NCBI GenBank assembly: GCA_963815775.1
Contig: CAWFIB010000024.1
Coordinates: forward strand, 35,246-99,245
Direction of reading: 5' to 3'
Length of the DNA stretch: 64,000 nt
Source: CAVVDY01 sp963815775
GTDB taxonomy: Bacteria > Acidobacteriota > Terriglobia > Terriglobales > Acidobacteriaceae
Position 1 is the stretch's first letter. Each line of letters begins with the position of its first letter. The translations under genes and the position numbers were made by a program. Shown here one piece after another: positions 10,224 to 18,762 of this stretch. Under the pieces are notes generated by a model. That model did no database searches, was not told where the DNA came from, and was given only the letters and a program-made list of their open reading frames with translations.

Positions 10224-11540
10224 CTACGCCTTCGCCTTGCTCACCAGCTCCCCGCGATAGTTCAGCGCCTTGAGCCCGTTGTAGCGGGCCGCGCCAGCCA
10301 GCTCCTCTTCGATGCGCAGCAACTGGTTGTATTTGGCGACGCGGTCGGTACGCGACGCTGACCCGGTCTTGATCTGTCCGGCACCGGTGGCGACGGCTAA
10401 GTCAGCAATGAAGGTATCTTCCGTCTCGCCAGAGCGATGGGAGATCACCGCGGTGTAGCGGTTCTCGCGCGCCAGGTTGATGGCATCGATGGTTTCGCTG
10501 ACGGTGCCGATCTGGTTCAGCTTGATCAAAATCGAGTTCGCGATGCCGGCGTCGATGCCGCGCTGGAAGATATCGATATTGGTGACAAAGATGTCGTCGC
10601 CTACAAGTTGAATCTTGCCGCCCAACTCATCGGTGAGCGTCTTCCAGCCTTCCCAGTCATCTTCCGAAAGACCATCTTCGAGAGAAACAATGGGATACTG
10701 CCGCGCCCAGTCGGCATAAAACTTCACCATGTCTTCGCTGCTGTGCTCGCTTTTGTCCGACTTCTTGAATACATACTTCTTCTTGTCCGCGTCGTAGAAC
10801 TCGCTGGCAGCAGGATCGAGTGCGATGGCGATCTGCTCGCCCGGCTTGTAACCTGCCTGCGTGATCGCTTCCAGCACGACTTCAATCGCCTCTCCGTTCG
10901 ACTTCAGCGACGGCGCGAATCCGCCTTCATCGCCGACCGAGGTGTTGTAGCCGCGCTTCTTCAACACGCCCTTGAGAGTGTGAAAGGTTTCCACGCCCCA
11001 GCGCAGCGCCTCGCTGAACGAAGGCGCGCCCACCGGCATGATCATGAACTCCTGGAAGTCGACGCTGCTGTCGGCATGCGCTCCGCCGTTCAGGATGTTC
11101 ATCATCGGAGTGGGAAGCAGGCTGGCGGTGAATCCGCCCAGATACTGATACAGCTCAACGCCCAGATGGTCAGCCATGGCGCGAGCATTGGCCATCGAGA
11201 CCGCCAGGATCGCGTTGGCGCCAAGCTTACTCTTGTTGGGAGTCCCATCCAGCTCACACATGACGGCGTCGACCTCGCGCTGCTCGCTGGCATCCACTCC
11301 TTCCAACTCAGGCGCGATGGTCATACTGACGTTGTCGACAGCCTTCAGTACGCCCTTACCCATGTAGCGTTCTTTTTCGCCGTCCCGCAGCTCAACCGCT
11401 TCGTGTTCGCCGGTCGAGGCGCCGCTGGGCACAGTCGCGCGGCCCCGAGCGCCACTTTCAAGAATCACTTCGGCTTCGACAGTGGGGTTCCCGCGCGAAT
11501 CAAGTACCTCGCGGGCCAGAATTAGAGCGATTGCTGTCAT
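10224..11540 (-). CDS. eno: Enolase (phosphopyruvate hydratase)
   Basis: A 438-aa glycolytic enzyme converting 2-phosphoglycerate to phosphoenolpyruvate, and commonly a degradosome partner. Diagnostic segments: 'AREVLDSRGNPTVEAEV' at the N-terminus, 'PSGASTGEHEAVELRDG', 'MMNILNGGAHADSSVDFQEF', 'GDDIFVTN', and the signature 'LIKLNQIGTVSET' followed by 'SHRSGETEDTFIADLAVA'. The start is placed at the ATG at 11540, where the conserved N-terminus begins, not at an upstream in-frame codon at 11606. Confidence 0.97.
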   Translation of the reverse strand: MTAIALILAREVLDSRGNPTVEAEVILESGARGRATVPSGASTGEHEAVELRDGEKERYMGKGVLKAVDNVSMTIAPELEGVDASEQREVDAVMCELDGTPNKSKLGANAILAVSMANARAMADHLGVELYQYLGGFTASLLPTPMMNILNGGAHADSSVDFQEFMIMPVGAPSFSEALRWGVETFHTLKGVLKKRGYNTSVGDEGGFAPSLKSNGEAIEVVLEAITQAGYKPGEQIAIALDPAASEFYDADKKKYVFKKSDKSEHSSEDMVKFYADWARQYPIVSLEDGLSEDDWEGWKTLTDELGGKIQLVGDDIFVTNIDIFQRGIDAGIANSILIKLNQIGTVSETIDAINLARENRYTAVISHRSGETEDTFIADLAVATGAGQIKTGSASRTDRVAKYNQLLRIEEELAGAARYNGLKALNYRGELVSKAKA

Positions 11541-11877
11541 GGTATGAGTCCGGATCCTCGCCGTTGGATTGGCTTTCGCGCCGGCGAAGAATGTTGGAAG
11601 GGCCAATTATAACGGGCGGGGAATTCCAACTATGAAAGCGCGGAGAATGCCCCACAAAAGCAGCCATCTCTGCCCTGGCGGGCTTGCGGCTATGCCGTGC
11701 CCGGGGTACTCTGCCGGACGCAACAACCGCCCCCCCGCCGGGTTCTACTGACTCGACCTGGCATCAGGCATTACGCAATCACGCAGCTTGGAGCAACTCA
11801 GCTTTGGGCATATCCTATATTTGCTGTCCCCGCACGCAAAGCAGTTGGGCCGCCCATCGGCGGATCTTGGAGTTGAC
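11541..11877. other. Divergent intergenic region, eno / S53 protease
   Basis: Roughly 340 bases between divergent genes. It must hold both promoters, but I see no convincing box pair or RNA. A C-rich run (cccccccg) occurs near 11731. Confidence 0.4.
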
Positions 11878-14292
11878 ATGAACTGGACCGGGATTTTTCG
11901 TAGCGCCTGCATTTCTCTCGCGTTGCTGGTCAGCACCCTCTCGAATGCGCAAACTAGCACGGTCGCGCGCATCAATCGCCCGGTGAACGATTCCGATGTC
12001 GCCCTTCTGCCGGGAGGCGTGCACCCGCGTATTGCGCAGGCTCTCGACCAGGGCAGCGTCTCGGCCAGCATGCCTTTGCACCGCATGGCCATGTTCTTCA
12101 AATCCAGCGCAGCACAGCAGAAGGACCTGGACGAACTATTGCGCGAGCAGCAGGACCCGGCCTCGCCCAACTATCGCAAGTGGCTGACACCCGAGCAATA
12201 CGCCGCACGCTTTGGCATGAATCCAAACGATCTTGCCAAGGTAAGTGCGTGGCTCCAGTCGCACGGCTTCCAGAACCTCGCGGTTTCCCGCAGCCGCACC
12301 TCGATCGAGTTCGACGGCACTGCCGGCCAGGTGAGGGTGGCGTTTCATACCCCAATCCATCGCTTTGCGCTGAATGGAAACACCCGTTACGCCAATACCG
12401 CCTCGCCGTCGCTGCCCAGCGCCTTCGCGGGAATGGTCGCGGGAATCACGTCATTAAACGACTTCCGCCCGCGAGCGATGTCGATAGCCCATTGGACCTC
12501 CAGCATCTCAGGCAGTCACTTCCTGGTTCCCGGAGACATTGGCACGATTTATAACGTCAACAGTCTCTACAATTCGGGAATCGACGGCACGGGTGAGGCG
12601 ATCGCCGTTGTCGGCCAGACCTCGTTGACGTCAACCGACGATGGCACTCATGCCGATATCGACAGATTCCGTTCCCTGGGCAGTTTGCCAGCTATCAACC
12701 TGCAACAAATTAAGACCGGAAGCCCCACCTATAGCAGTAGCGACGTCGATGAAGCCAACCTGGATATCGAGTGGGCAGGGGCAATCGCCCCTAAGGCCCA
12801 GATCATCTTTGTTTATTCCGAGAACGCGCTGTTCACGTCGCTGGCTTATGTCGTGAATAACAATCTTGCTCCGGTGATCAGCGTCAGCTATGGAAACTGC
12901 GAATCCGCGTTCGGCGCGACGGATATCGCTACCCTAACCACCATCCTCCAGCAGGCCAATGCTCAGGGGCAAACCGTCACCGCGGCTTCCGGCGATAGCG
13001 GCGCCGCCGACTGCGATGGCAGCTCTTCGAATCCTGTAACCGTGGCGACCCATGGACTGGCCGTGGACGTACCTGCTTCCACACCGTACGTGACCGGGAT
13101 GGGTGGCAGCGAGTTCACCGGCGACGCCGGGGCATGCCCACCCAACAATATGTGTACCAACGGCGCCCCCGACACCCAATATTGGAAGGGTTCGAGTAGT
13201 CCAACCGATACCAGCGCGTCAGCCAAGTCGTACATCCCTGAGATGGTTTGGAATGACACCGATGCCTCCGGCATTTCCGCCGGAGGAGGCGGCGTGAGCA
13301 CGCTATTCACCAAGCCAACCTGGCAGACCGGCACTGGTGTTCCCAAGGACGGACAGCGTGACGTCCCTGATGTTTCCTTGAGTTCGTCTCCCAACCACGA
13401 TGGCTATTTGATCTGCTCCCAAGGAAGCTGTGTGAGCGGCTATCGAAAAAGCGACCAAACCCTGAACGTGATTGGCGGAACCTCGGCAGCTTCACCCGTT
13501 TTCGCCGGCCTCATTGCCCTGATGAACCAGAAGCTGGGCACGCCATTAGGGAACGTGAACTCGATGCTGTACTCGCTCGCTGGGAGCGCACCCAGCGCAT
13601 TCCACGACATAACCAAGGGGAACAACATGGTTCCCTGCCAGGCGGGATCAAAGGATTGCGGCTCAAGCGGAATGATCGGCTACAGCGCCGGTACGGGATA
13701 CGACCTCGCCAGCGGCCTGGGATCGATCGATGTCGGCGCGCTGGCCTCGGCCTGGACCGGTGGGGGCAATACTCCGGACTTCACCATCTCCGCCAGCCCG
13801 TCCTCGCTCTCCCTGGTGCACGGAACATCCGGTACTTCTACCATTGCTGTAACCGCCACGGGCGGCCCGCTAGGAGGCAGTGTCAGCCTCACGTGCACGG
13901 TGTCGTCCTCCCTTGGCGCGACCACTTGTTCCCTGAGTCCCAACAGCGTTAACCCGGGCACGAACTCCACTCTAACCGTGATCGCCACCAACAGCGCTGC
14001 CATGAGAGCTGTGCCCATCCCGGGTCATCCCTGGGGCCTGGATCTCAGCTTTGGCATGGCAGCGGTGTGCTTGCTTCCCTGGGGAGGCAACAAACGCATG
14101 GGACGCCGCTTGCTGCGCAAGATATCGCTGAGCCTGCTGGGGCTGCTATTGGTGATCGGGCTTGTAGCCTGCGGCGGCGGCGGGTCCAACAACAACAATA
14201 ACAATTTCACCCCACTCAATGGCACAGTGACGGTGCAAGCCACAAGCGGCAGCCTGAATCACAGCGTGACCATTCCGGTGACCATCAACTAG
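11878..14292 (+). CDS. Secreted pro-kumamolisin (S53/sedolisin) serine-carboxyl peptidase
   Basis: An 804-aa exported acid-type protease. The ATG at 11878 opens a signal peptide ending S-N-A-Q. Residues ~30-200 are the activation prodomain ('QQDPASPNYRKWLTPEQYAARFG'). The catalytic domain carries Glu/Asp in 'DEANLDIEW' and the Ser in 'GGTSAASPVFAG', with the oxyanion/Ca region 'GYDLASGLGSIDV'. An Ig-like domain follows ('FTISASPSSLSL'), then a late hydrophobic helix ending in a lipobox-like L-V-A-C followed by Gly and Asn runs and a short beta tail. Sedolisins cleave proteins at low pH; expansions of these are typical of acidobacterial genomes. Confidence 0.92.
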   Translation: MNWTGIFRSACISLALLVSTLSNAQTSTVARINRPVNDSDVALLPGGVHPRIAQALDQGSVSASMPLHRMAMFFKSSAAQQKDLDELLREQQDPASPNYRKWLTPEQYAARFGMNPNDLAKVSAWLQSHGFQNLAVSRSRTSIEFDGTAGQVRVAFHTPIHRFALNGNTRYANTASPSLPSAFAGMVAGITSLNDFRPRAMSIAHWTSSISGSHFLVPGDIGTIYNVNSLYNSGIDGTGEAIAVVGQTSLTSTDDGTHADIDRFRSLGSLPAINLQQIKTGSPTYSSSDVDEANLDIEWAGAIAPKAQIIFVYSENALFTSLAYVVNNNLAPVISVSYGNCESAFGATDIATLTTILQQANAQGQTVTAASGDSGAADCDGSSSNPVTVATHGLAVDVPASTPYVTGMGGSEFTGDAGACPPNNMCTNGAPDTQYWKGSSSPTDTSASAKSYIPEMVWNDTDASGISAGGGGVSTLFTKPTWQTGTGVPKDGQRDVPDVSLSSSPNHDGYLICSQGSCVSGYRKSDQTLNVIGGTSAASPVFAGLIALMNQKLGTPLGNVNSMLYSLAGSAPSAFHDITKGNNMVPCQAGSKDCGSSGMIGYSAGTGYDLASGLGSIDVGALASAWTGGGNTPDFTISASPSSLSLVHGTSGTSTIAVTATGGPLGGSVSLTCTVSSSLGATTCSLSPNSVNPGTNSTLTVIATNSAAMRAVPIPGHPWGLDLSFGMAAVCLLPWGGNKRMGRRLLRKISLSLLGLLLVIGLVACGGGGSNNNNNNFTPLNGTVTVQATSGSLNHSVTIPVTIN

Positions 14293-14350
14293 CCTATGGC
14301 TGGGCGCGCGACCGGCCCAGGAACCATGAGTAGTGCGGCGCTTCAGCGTC

Positions 14351-14415
14351 GCGTTCGCGCGGATCAAGAAGCGTGGGCCGGCCGGTGATCCGCGAACGCG
14401 GGCCTGAAGGCCCGC
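14351..14415. repeat. Tandem palindromes after the S53 gene (REP-like)
   Basis: Arms GCGTTCGCGCGGATCA (14351-14366) and TGATCCGCGAACGC (14386-14399) form a long imperfect hairpin. It is directly followed by the perfect palindrome GCGGGCCTGAAGGCCCGC (14398-14415), whose loop is TGAA. No T-run follows, so this looks more like a REP/BIME-type element than a classical terminator. A TTCA-loop palindrome of the same design occurs twice near 23.7 kb. Confidence 0.55.
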
Positions 14416-14455
14416 TCTACCCGACCACAGCAATATCTGAACCGGTTTAGAAAGA

Positions 14456-14606
14456 TTACTGAGCCGCCACGAGGTGCTGCTCTGCCCAGGGCACCACCCA
14501 CTGCGCAGCCACTTCTTCCGGCAGCGTTCCCGAACTGGCATCGTCCAGCAGGATGTCGCCGGCACGCCGGGCGCCAAGCTGGGTCAGCAAAGCATCAAAA
14601 CTTGGT
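14456..14606 (-). pseudogene. Orphan 3' end of a flavodoxin gene
   Basis: On the minus strand this reads in frame as 'FDALLTQLGARRAGDILLDD...PEEVAAQW...WAEQHLVAAQ' then a stop. It is about 90% identical in DNA over ~145 bases to the last third of the intact flavodoxin gene at 15382-15870. Most differences are at third codon positions, so the copies diverged while still under selection. The fragment has no 5' part: homology stops at about 14606, immediately before the HigB promoter. The toxin-antitoxin pair therefore sits between an orphan and an intact flavodoxin 3' end. Confidence 0.85.
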
Positions 14607-14624
14607 CACACTGCATCTATACCC

Positions 14625-14653
14625 TTGACGGAATATCCCTTAAAAGGTATATT
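14625..14653 (+). promoter_or_regulatory. Promoter and palindromic operator of the HigBA-like operon
   Basis: TTGACG (14625-14630) and TATATT (14648-14653) are separated by exactly 17 bases, a near-consensus sigma-70 promoter. The spacer holds the imperfect palindrome ATATCCCTTA/AAAGGTATAT (14633-14652, 8 of 10 positions symmetrical), a likely antitoxin operator. The first ATG (14662) lies 8 bases after the -10 box, so the mRNA probably has almost no leader. Confidence 0.7.
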
Positions 14654-14661
14654 AGTGACAC

Positions 14662-15006
14662 ATGGCATGGGAGGTCGAGGTCAGTGATGAGTTCTCTGCC
14701 TGGTATGACAGGTTGGACGATGGGGAATCCGACAGTGTAGACGTCGTCGTTGGCTTGTTGGAGCAGCACGGGCCATTGCTGGGACGACCATACGCCGACG
14801 TGATTCGTCAGTCGCGTTATCCCAACATGAAGGAGTTACGAGTGCAGCACGAGGGTCGCCCGTATCGCATCTTGTTCGCCTTTGATCCGCGCCGCACTGC
14901 GTACCTGCTTCTGGGCGGGGACAAGACCGGTGATGATCGGTGGTACGAGATGGCGGTCCCGAAAGCGGACGAGATTTACGCCAAGCATCTGGCGGAGATG
15001 GGGTGA
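14662..15006 (+). CDS. HigB/RelE-family toxin (Gp49-like)
   Basis: A 114-aa toxin of the phage-derived Gp49/HigB group. It starts 'MAWEVEVSDEFSAWYDRL', and the core 'MKELRVQHEGRPYRILFAFDPRRTAYLLLGGDK' carries the Arg-rich strand used for ribosome-dependent mRNA cleavage, followed by a C-terminal 'AD.IYAKHLAEM' helix. Toxin-first order with an XRE antitoxin 4 bases downstream is the typical HigBA arrangement. The translation start nearly coincides with the predicted transcription start. Confidence 0.88.
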   Translation: MAWEVEVSDEFSAWYDRLDDGESDSVDVVVGLLEQHGPLLGRPYADVIRQSRYPNMKELRVQHEGRPYRILFAFDPRRTAYLLLGGDKTGDDRWYEMAVPKADEIYAKHLAEMG

Positions 15007-15010
15007 GGAC

Positions 15011-15364
15011 ATGGCACGCAAGTGGAGAGAAATCCGTAAACCGCGCCCACCGGAGCGCGAGGCCAGCATTCAGGAGCGGATTGCCCGGGAGAGTGCGCGC
15101 ATCAAGTACACCTTGGCCCAGCTACGGACGGCTCGCAGGTACACGCAGACACAGCTGGCGGAGACGCTGAATGTCCCGCAGAACGCCGTTTCCAAGGTGG
15201 AGCACCGCACCGACGTCTACCTATCGACCTTGCGCAGCTACATCGAGGCCATGGGAGGGAGGCTGGAAATCAGGGCGCTGTTCCCTGATGCGGAAGTCGT
15301 CATTACGCAATTTCAGGACATCGAAGGCCGCAAACAGCAGGAACAGCCCTTAGTACACTCCTGA
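15011..15364 (+). CDS. HigA-type XRE antitoxin
   Basis: A 117-aa protein with a helix-turn-helix XRE domain at roughly residues 35-90 ('LRTARRYTQTQLAETLNVPQ', 'AVSKVEHRTDVYLSTLRSYI'). A short beta tail follows ('GGRLEIRALFPDAEVVI'), as in antitoxins paired with Gp49 toxins. The ATG at 15011 is 4 bases after the toxin stop and is preceded by GGTGAGGAC. Expected to neutralise the toxin and bind the palindrome upstream of the operon. Confidence 0.88.
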   Translation: MARKWREIRKPRPPEREASIQERIARESARIKYTLAQLRTARRYTQTQLAETLNVPQNAVSKVEHRTDVYLSTLRSYIEAMGGRLEIRALFPDAEVVITQFQDIEGRKQQEQPLVHS

Positions 15365-15381
15365 TGATGTGGGTTTTTACG

Positions 15382-15870
15382 TTACAGCGTTGAACTCGTC
15401 GATTGCTGAGCCGCCATGAAGTGCTGCTCCGCCCAGGGCACCACCCACTGCGCTGCCACTTCTTCCGGCAGCGTTCCCGAGCTGGCATCGTGCCGCAGGA
15501 TGTCGCCGGCGCGCCTGGCGCCCAACTGCGTCAGCAAAGCATCGAATCGCAATCCGCCCTGGCAGTAGGTGTCCTTGTAAGTGCGATCGCCCAGGGCGAT
15601 CACGCCATAAGTCACTGCGGATAGGTCGGGTTTTTCCGTTTCGAGACTGCTAAACAATGCCTGAGCGTTGTCGGGCACGTCGCCCTGTCCATAGGTTGAG
15701 GTGCAGATCAGGAAAGGTCCGCCCCGGGAGAAGACATTGGCGTCGAGGCCGTCCATCATCTGGATGCTGGCTTCGTGACCGGCCGCCTCCAACGCAGTCT
15801 GCACCTCCTGCGCCACCATTTCGGCTGTCCCGGTCATGGTTCCAACCAGAATTGTTAGGTTCAGCGGCAC
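15382..15870 (-). CDS. Flavodoxin / FMN-binding electron-transfer protein
   Basis: About 162 aa from a GTG at 15870 that is preceded by AAGGTAAAGG. The N-terminal strand and P-loop 'LTILVGTMTGTAEMVAQEV' bind the FMN phosphate. 'CTSTYGQGDVPDN' and 'GVIALGDRTYKDTYCQGG' are the two isoalloxazine loops of flavodoxins. It is transcribed divergently from the BoxR-type regulator, so an electron-donor role for the neighbouring box oxygenase is possible but not shown. A partial second copy of its 3' end lies at 14456-14606. Upstream in-frame codons extend the reading frame to 16116 but add no flavodoxin sequence. Confidence 0.85.
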   Translation of the reverse strand: MPLNLTILVGTMTGTAEMVAQEVQTALEAAGHEASIQMMDGLDANVFSRGGPFLICTSTYGQGDVPDNAQALFSSLETEKPDLSAVTYGVIALGDRTYKDTYCQGGLRFDALLTQLGARRAGDILRHDASSGTLPEEVAAQWVVPWAEQHFMAAQQSTSSTL

Positions 15871-15930
15871 GGCCTTTACCTTGTCACCACGGTCATGGTG
15901 GATTCCCGAATCGGAAATTCTAACAGGAAG

Positions 15931-15944
15931 TATAATGCATGTGC
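15931..15944 (+). promoter_or_regulatory. boxR promoter -10 overlapping a TGCA operator
   Basis: TATAATGCAT (15931-15940), preceded by GGAAG and followed by GTGC. The same TATAATGCAT block recurs at the boxC promoter (16947-16956). BzdR/BoxR-type repressors are known to bind TGCA-containing sites, so this fits autorepression. No clear -35 box is visible. Confidence 0.5.
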
Positions 15945-16003
15945 CGCGTAGGCTCAGGCTCGCAGAGGATGGCTGGGACCGAAACGGCTGAGTCCACAGC
16001 AAC

Positions 16004-16894
16004 ATGCCATCAGAGCTTGCCACTTCGGTGATTCCGGGAACGACTGACCCCAGCTTCCTGAAGCTGCTGGGCGACCGGGTGCGCGAGGCTCGCGCCCGCC
16101 GCGGCATGACCCGCAAGATTCTCGCCCGCGACTCGGGAGTGTCGGAGCGCTATCTGGCGCAGCTCGAAACCGGACAAGGCAACATCTCTATCCTGCTGCT
16201 GCGCGATATCGCGCGCGCGCTCGACGTTCCCCTGGAGGCGCTGGTCTACGACGGTCCGGAGCCGCCGATCGACCTGGTGCACACCACCGCATTCCTGCGC
16301 AGCTTGCCACCCGAGGGATTGGCGGAAGCCCGCAGCCTGCTGGTCGAACACTTTGGCGGTGTCGACCTTGCGGCCCGCCGCGGGCGCATCGCGTTGATCG
16401 GGCTGCGAGGAGCTGGAAAATCAACCCTGGGAGCGATGCTGGCCGAAAGATTGGAGGTCCCCTTCCTCGAACTCGACCGCCTCATCGAGCAGGAAAGTGG
16501 AGTCTCCCTGAGCGCAATTTTCGATTTGTACGGTCAAGGTGGCTTCCGCCGCTTCGAGCGCCGCTGCCTCGATGATGTCATTGAACGCTATCCGCGATTT
16601 GTGCTCGCTACGGGCGGCAGCCTGGTCTCGGAGCCGGCAACCTTTGAGCGATTGCTGACCATGTGCTTTACCGTATGGCTGAGGGCCACGCCGGAAGATC
16701 ACATGCAGCGCGTCATCACCCAGGGTGACATGCGTCCCATGGCCGATAACCGTGAATCCATGGCCGACCTGGAGCGAATTCTGACAGTGCGCGAGCCCCT
16801 GTACCGCAAGGCCGGCCTCACCGTCGATACCAGCAGCCAGCCACCGGCCCAGGCCACCGAGGTGATTATGGAAGCGATCAGCGCTTCGACGTAA
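16004..16894 (+). CDS. boxR: BoxR/BzdR-type transcriptional regulator (XRE plus shikimate-kinase-like domain)
   Basis: A 296-aa two-domain regulator. Residues ~22-85 are an XRE helix-turn-helix ('RARRGMTRKILARDSGVSERYLAQLETGQGNIS'). Residues ~125-290 are a shikimate-kinase-like domain with a P-loop ('LIGLRGAGKSTLG') and 'LATGGSLVSEPATF'. In the studied BzdR and BoxR proteins this second domain senses benzoyl-CoA, and binding releases repression of the benzoate pathway. Its location just upstream of boxC in the same direction, with TGCA elements before both genes, supports that role. The ATG at 16004 gives the expected N-terminus. Confidence 0.93.
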   Translation: MPSELATSVIPGTTDPSFLKLLGDRVREARARRGMTRKILARDSGVSERYLAQLETGQGNISILLLRDIARALDVPLEALVYDGPEPPIDLVHTTAFLRSLPPEGLAEARSLLVEHFGGVDLAARRGRIALIGLRGAGKSTLGAMLAERLEVPFLELDRLIEQESGVSLSAIFDLYGQGGFRRFERRCLDDVIERYPRFVLATGGSLVSEPATFERLLTMCFTVWLRATPEDHMQRVITQGDMRPMADNRESMADLERILTVREPLYRKAGLTVDTSSQPPAQATEVIMEAISAST

Positions 16895-16897
16895 GCC

Positions 16898-16955
16898 TGC
16901 AAGAAGTGTTGCAACATAATTCCCTGCGTTGGCAACGGAAGTGCACTATAATGCA
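16898..16955 (+). promoter_or_regulatory. boxC promoter with repeated TGCA operator half-sites
   Basis: TGCA occurs at 16898, 16910, 16942 and 16952. The last two flank a perfect TATAAT (16947-16952), so a regulator bound there would cover the -10 box. This matches the TGCA-based operators reported for BzdR-family repressors and shares the TATAATGCAT block with the boxR promoter. The boxC ATG follows about 90 bases downstream, preceded by GAGGAGAGC. Confidence 0.6.
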
Positions 16956-17044
16956 TCAATAGAAGCAGTTCGCTTGTGGGGTGGTTCGGCCCTCTTTGGC
17001 CGCAGCGTCCGCCGTTTTCCTTCCCAAGGATTTGAGGAGAGCTT

Positions 17045-18715
17045 ATGCCTGAAGTGCTCGACGCACAGCAGATGATCACGTTCGATGTGCCGGGGGGCGA
17101 ATATCGCCACTGGAAACTCAGCATTGATGGCCGCGTCGCCACCATCGCGATGGACGTGAATGAAGATTGCCCGCTGAAGCCCGGCTACAAGCTGAAGCTG
17201 AACTCTTACGATCTCGGCGTCGACATCGAGCTGCACGACCTGCTGCAACGTATCCGCTTCGAGCATCCCGAAGTCGCGTGCGTGGTGCTGACCAGCGCCA
17301 AGGAGCGCATGTTCTGTGCCGGAGCGAACATCTACATGCTGGGCTCGTCATCGCATGCGTGGAAGGTGAACTTCTGCAAGTTCACCAACGAGACGCGCAA
17401 CGGCATGGAGGATTCCAGCCAGCACGATGGACTGCGCTTCATCGCCGCACTCAACGGCACAACCGCAGGCGGCGGCTATGAGCTGGCATTGGCCTGCGAC
17501 GAGATCCTGCTGGTCGATGACCGTTCCAGCTCGGTGAGCCTGCCCGAGGTTCCGCTGCTCGGAGTCTTGCCCGGAACCGGTGGCCTGACCCGTGTGGTCG
17601 ATAAACGTCACGTGCGCCGCGATCTGGCCGACGCATTCTGCACCAATCCGGATGGCGTGAAGGGTGAGCGGGCCAAGCATTGGGGACTGGTCGATGAGAT
17701 TGCTCCTCCAGCCGCCTTCCAGGAATTGGTGCGCCGGCACGCCGAGGCGCTGGTAGCCGACTCATCGCGCACGGCGAACGTGAAGGGCATTCAGCTGACC
17801 GCGCTTGATCGCCGCATCGATCATCTTGGCTACCACTACAAATACGTCGATGTGGAGTTCGACCGCCCCGGCCGCACCGTAACCCTTACCGTTCGCGGGC
17901 CCGAAGGCTTGCAGCCGGTCGAGCCGGATGCCATCCACGCGGAAGGCGATCAGTGGTGGCCGCTGCGCATGGCGCGCGAATTGGACGACGCCATCCTCAT
18001 GCTGCGCATGAATGAACCGGAACTGGGGCTGCTTCTCCTCAAGACCGCCGGCAGCATTGAAGCCGTACTCGCCGGCGACAAGGTCATGCTGGAACACCAC
18101 AACGACTGGCTGGTGCGCGAGACCATTGGCATGTTGCGCCGCACATTCGCGCGGCTGGATGTCTCCTCGCGCAGCATGTACGCGGTGATCGAACCAGGTT
18201 CGTGCTTTGCCGGCATCCTGTATGAACTGGTGCTGGCAGCCGACCGCAGCTACATGCTGGCGATGCCGGAAGAAGATAGTGACGCGCCCAAGATTGCGCT
18301 CGACGACTTCAACTTTGGGCGCTTGCCGGCGGTAAACCAGATTCACCGCCTCAAGATGCGTTGCACTGGCAAGGCGCGCATACGTGCGGCAATCATGGAA
18401 AGTGTAGGCAAGCCGCTGAACACGCAACAGGCATTGGAGATGGGATTGGTGACGTTTGCTCCGGACGAACTCGATTGGCAGGACGAGGTGCGCATCGCCA
18501 TCGAAGAGCGCGTCAGCCTGTCACCGGATGCGCTCACCGGCATGGAAGCCAGCTTGCGCTTCCCGGGCAACGAGAGCATGGAAACTAAAGTCTTCGGACG
18601 GCTGTCCGCCTGGCAAAACTGGGTATTCATCCGTCCCAACTCGACTGGCGAGCACGGCGCGCTGAAGCTGTTCGGCTCAGGCTCGAAAGCAAAGTTTAAC
18701 TGGGAAAGGGTTTAA
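17045..18715 (+). CDS. boxC: Benzoyl-CoA-dihydrodiol lyase
   Basis: A 556-aa crotonase-superfamily enzyme that hydrolytically opens the ring of 2,3-epoxybenzoyl-CoA/dihydrodiol and releases formate in aerobic benzoyl-CoA degradation. Two crotonase-like halves are visible; the N-terminal one has 'AKERMFCAGANIYMLG' and 'ALNGTTAGGGYELALACDEI', the oxyanion-hole and acid motifs. The length and the 'FDVPGGEYRHWKLSIDGRVATIAMDVNED' opening are characteristic of BoxC. The ribosome site GAGGAGAGC lies upstream of the ATG at 17045. boxB follows about 1.2 kb downstream, after an inserted two-gene cassette. Confidence 0.95.
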   Translation: MPEVLDAQQMITFDVPGGEYRHWKLSIDGRVATIAMDVNEDCPLKPGYKLKLNSYDLGVDIELHDLLQRIRFEHPEVACVVLTSAKERMFCAGANIYMLGSSSHAWKVNFCKFTNETRNGMEDSSQHDGLRFIAALNGTTAGGGYELALACDEILLVDDRSSSVSLPEVPLLGVLPGTGGLTRVVDKRHVRRDLADAFCTNPDGVKGERAKHWGLVDEIAPPAAFQELVRRHAEALVADSSRTANVKGIQLTALDRRIDHLGYHYKYVDVEFDRPGRTVTLTVRGPEGLQPVEPDAIHAEGDQWWPLRMARELDDAILMLRMNEPELGLLLLKTAGSIEAVLAGDKVMLEHHNDWLVRETIGMLRRTFARLDVSSRSMYAVIEPGSCFAGILYELVLAADRSYMLAMPEEDSDAPKIALDDFNFGRLPAVNQIHRLKMRCTGKARIRAAIMESVGKPLNTQQALEMGLVTFAPDELDWQDEVRIAIEERVSLSPDALTGMEASLRFPGNESMETKVFGRLSAWQNWVFIRPNSTGEHGALKLFGSGSKAKFNWERV

Positions 18716-18762
18716 AAGGCCGCTGGTACTCTGACAAGCTCGAGCTTAGGCATGGCTTACAG

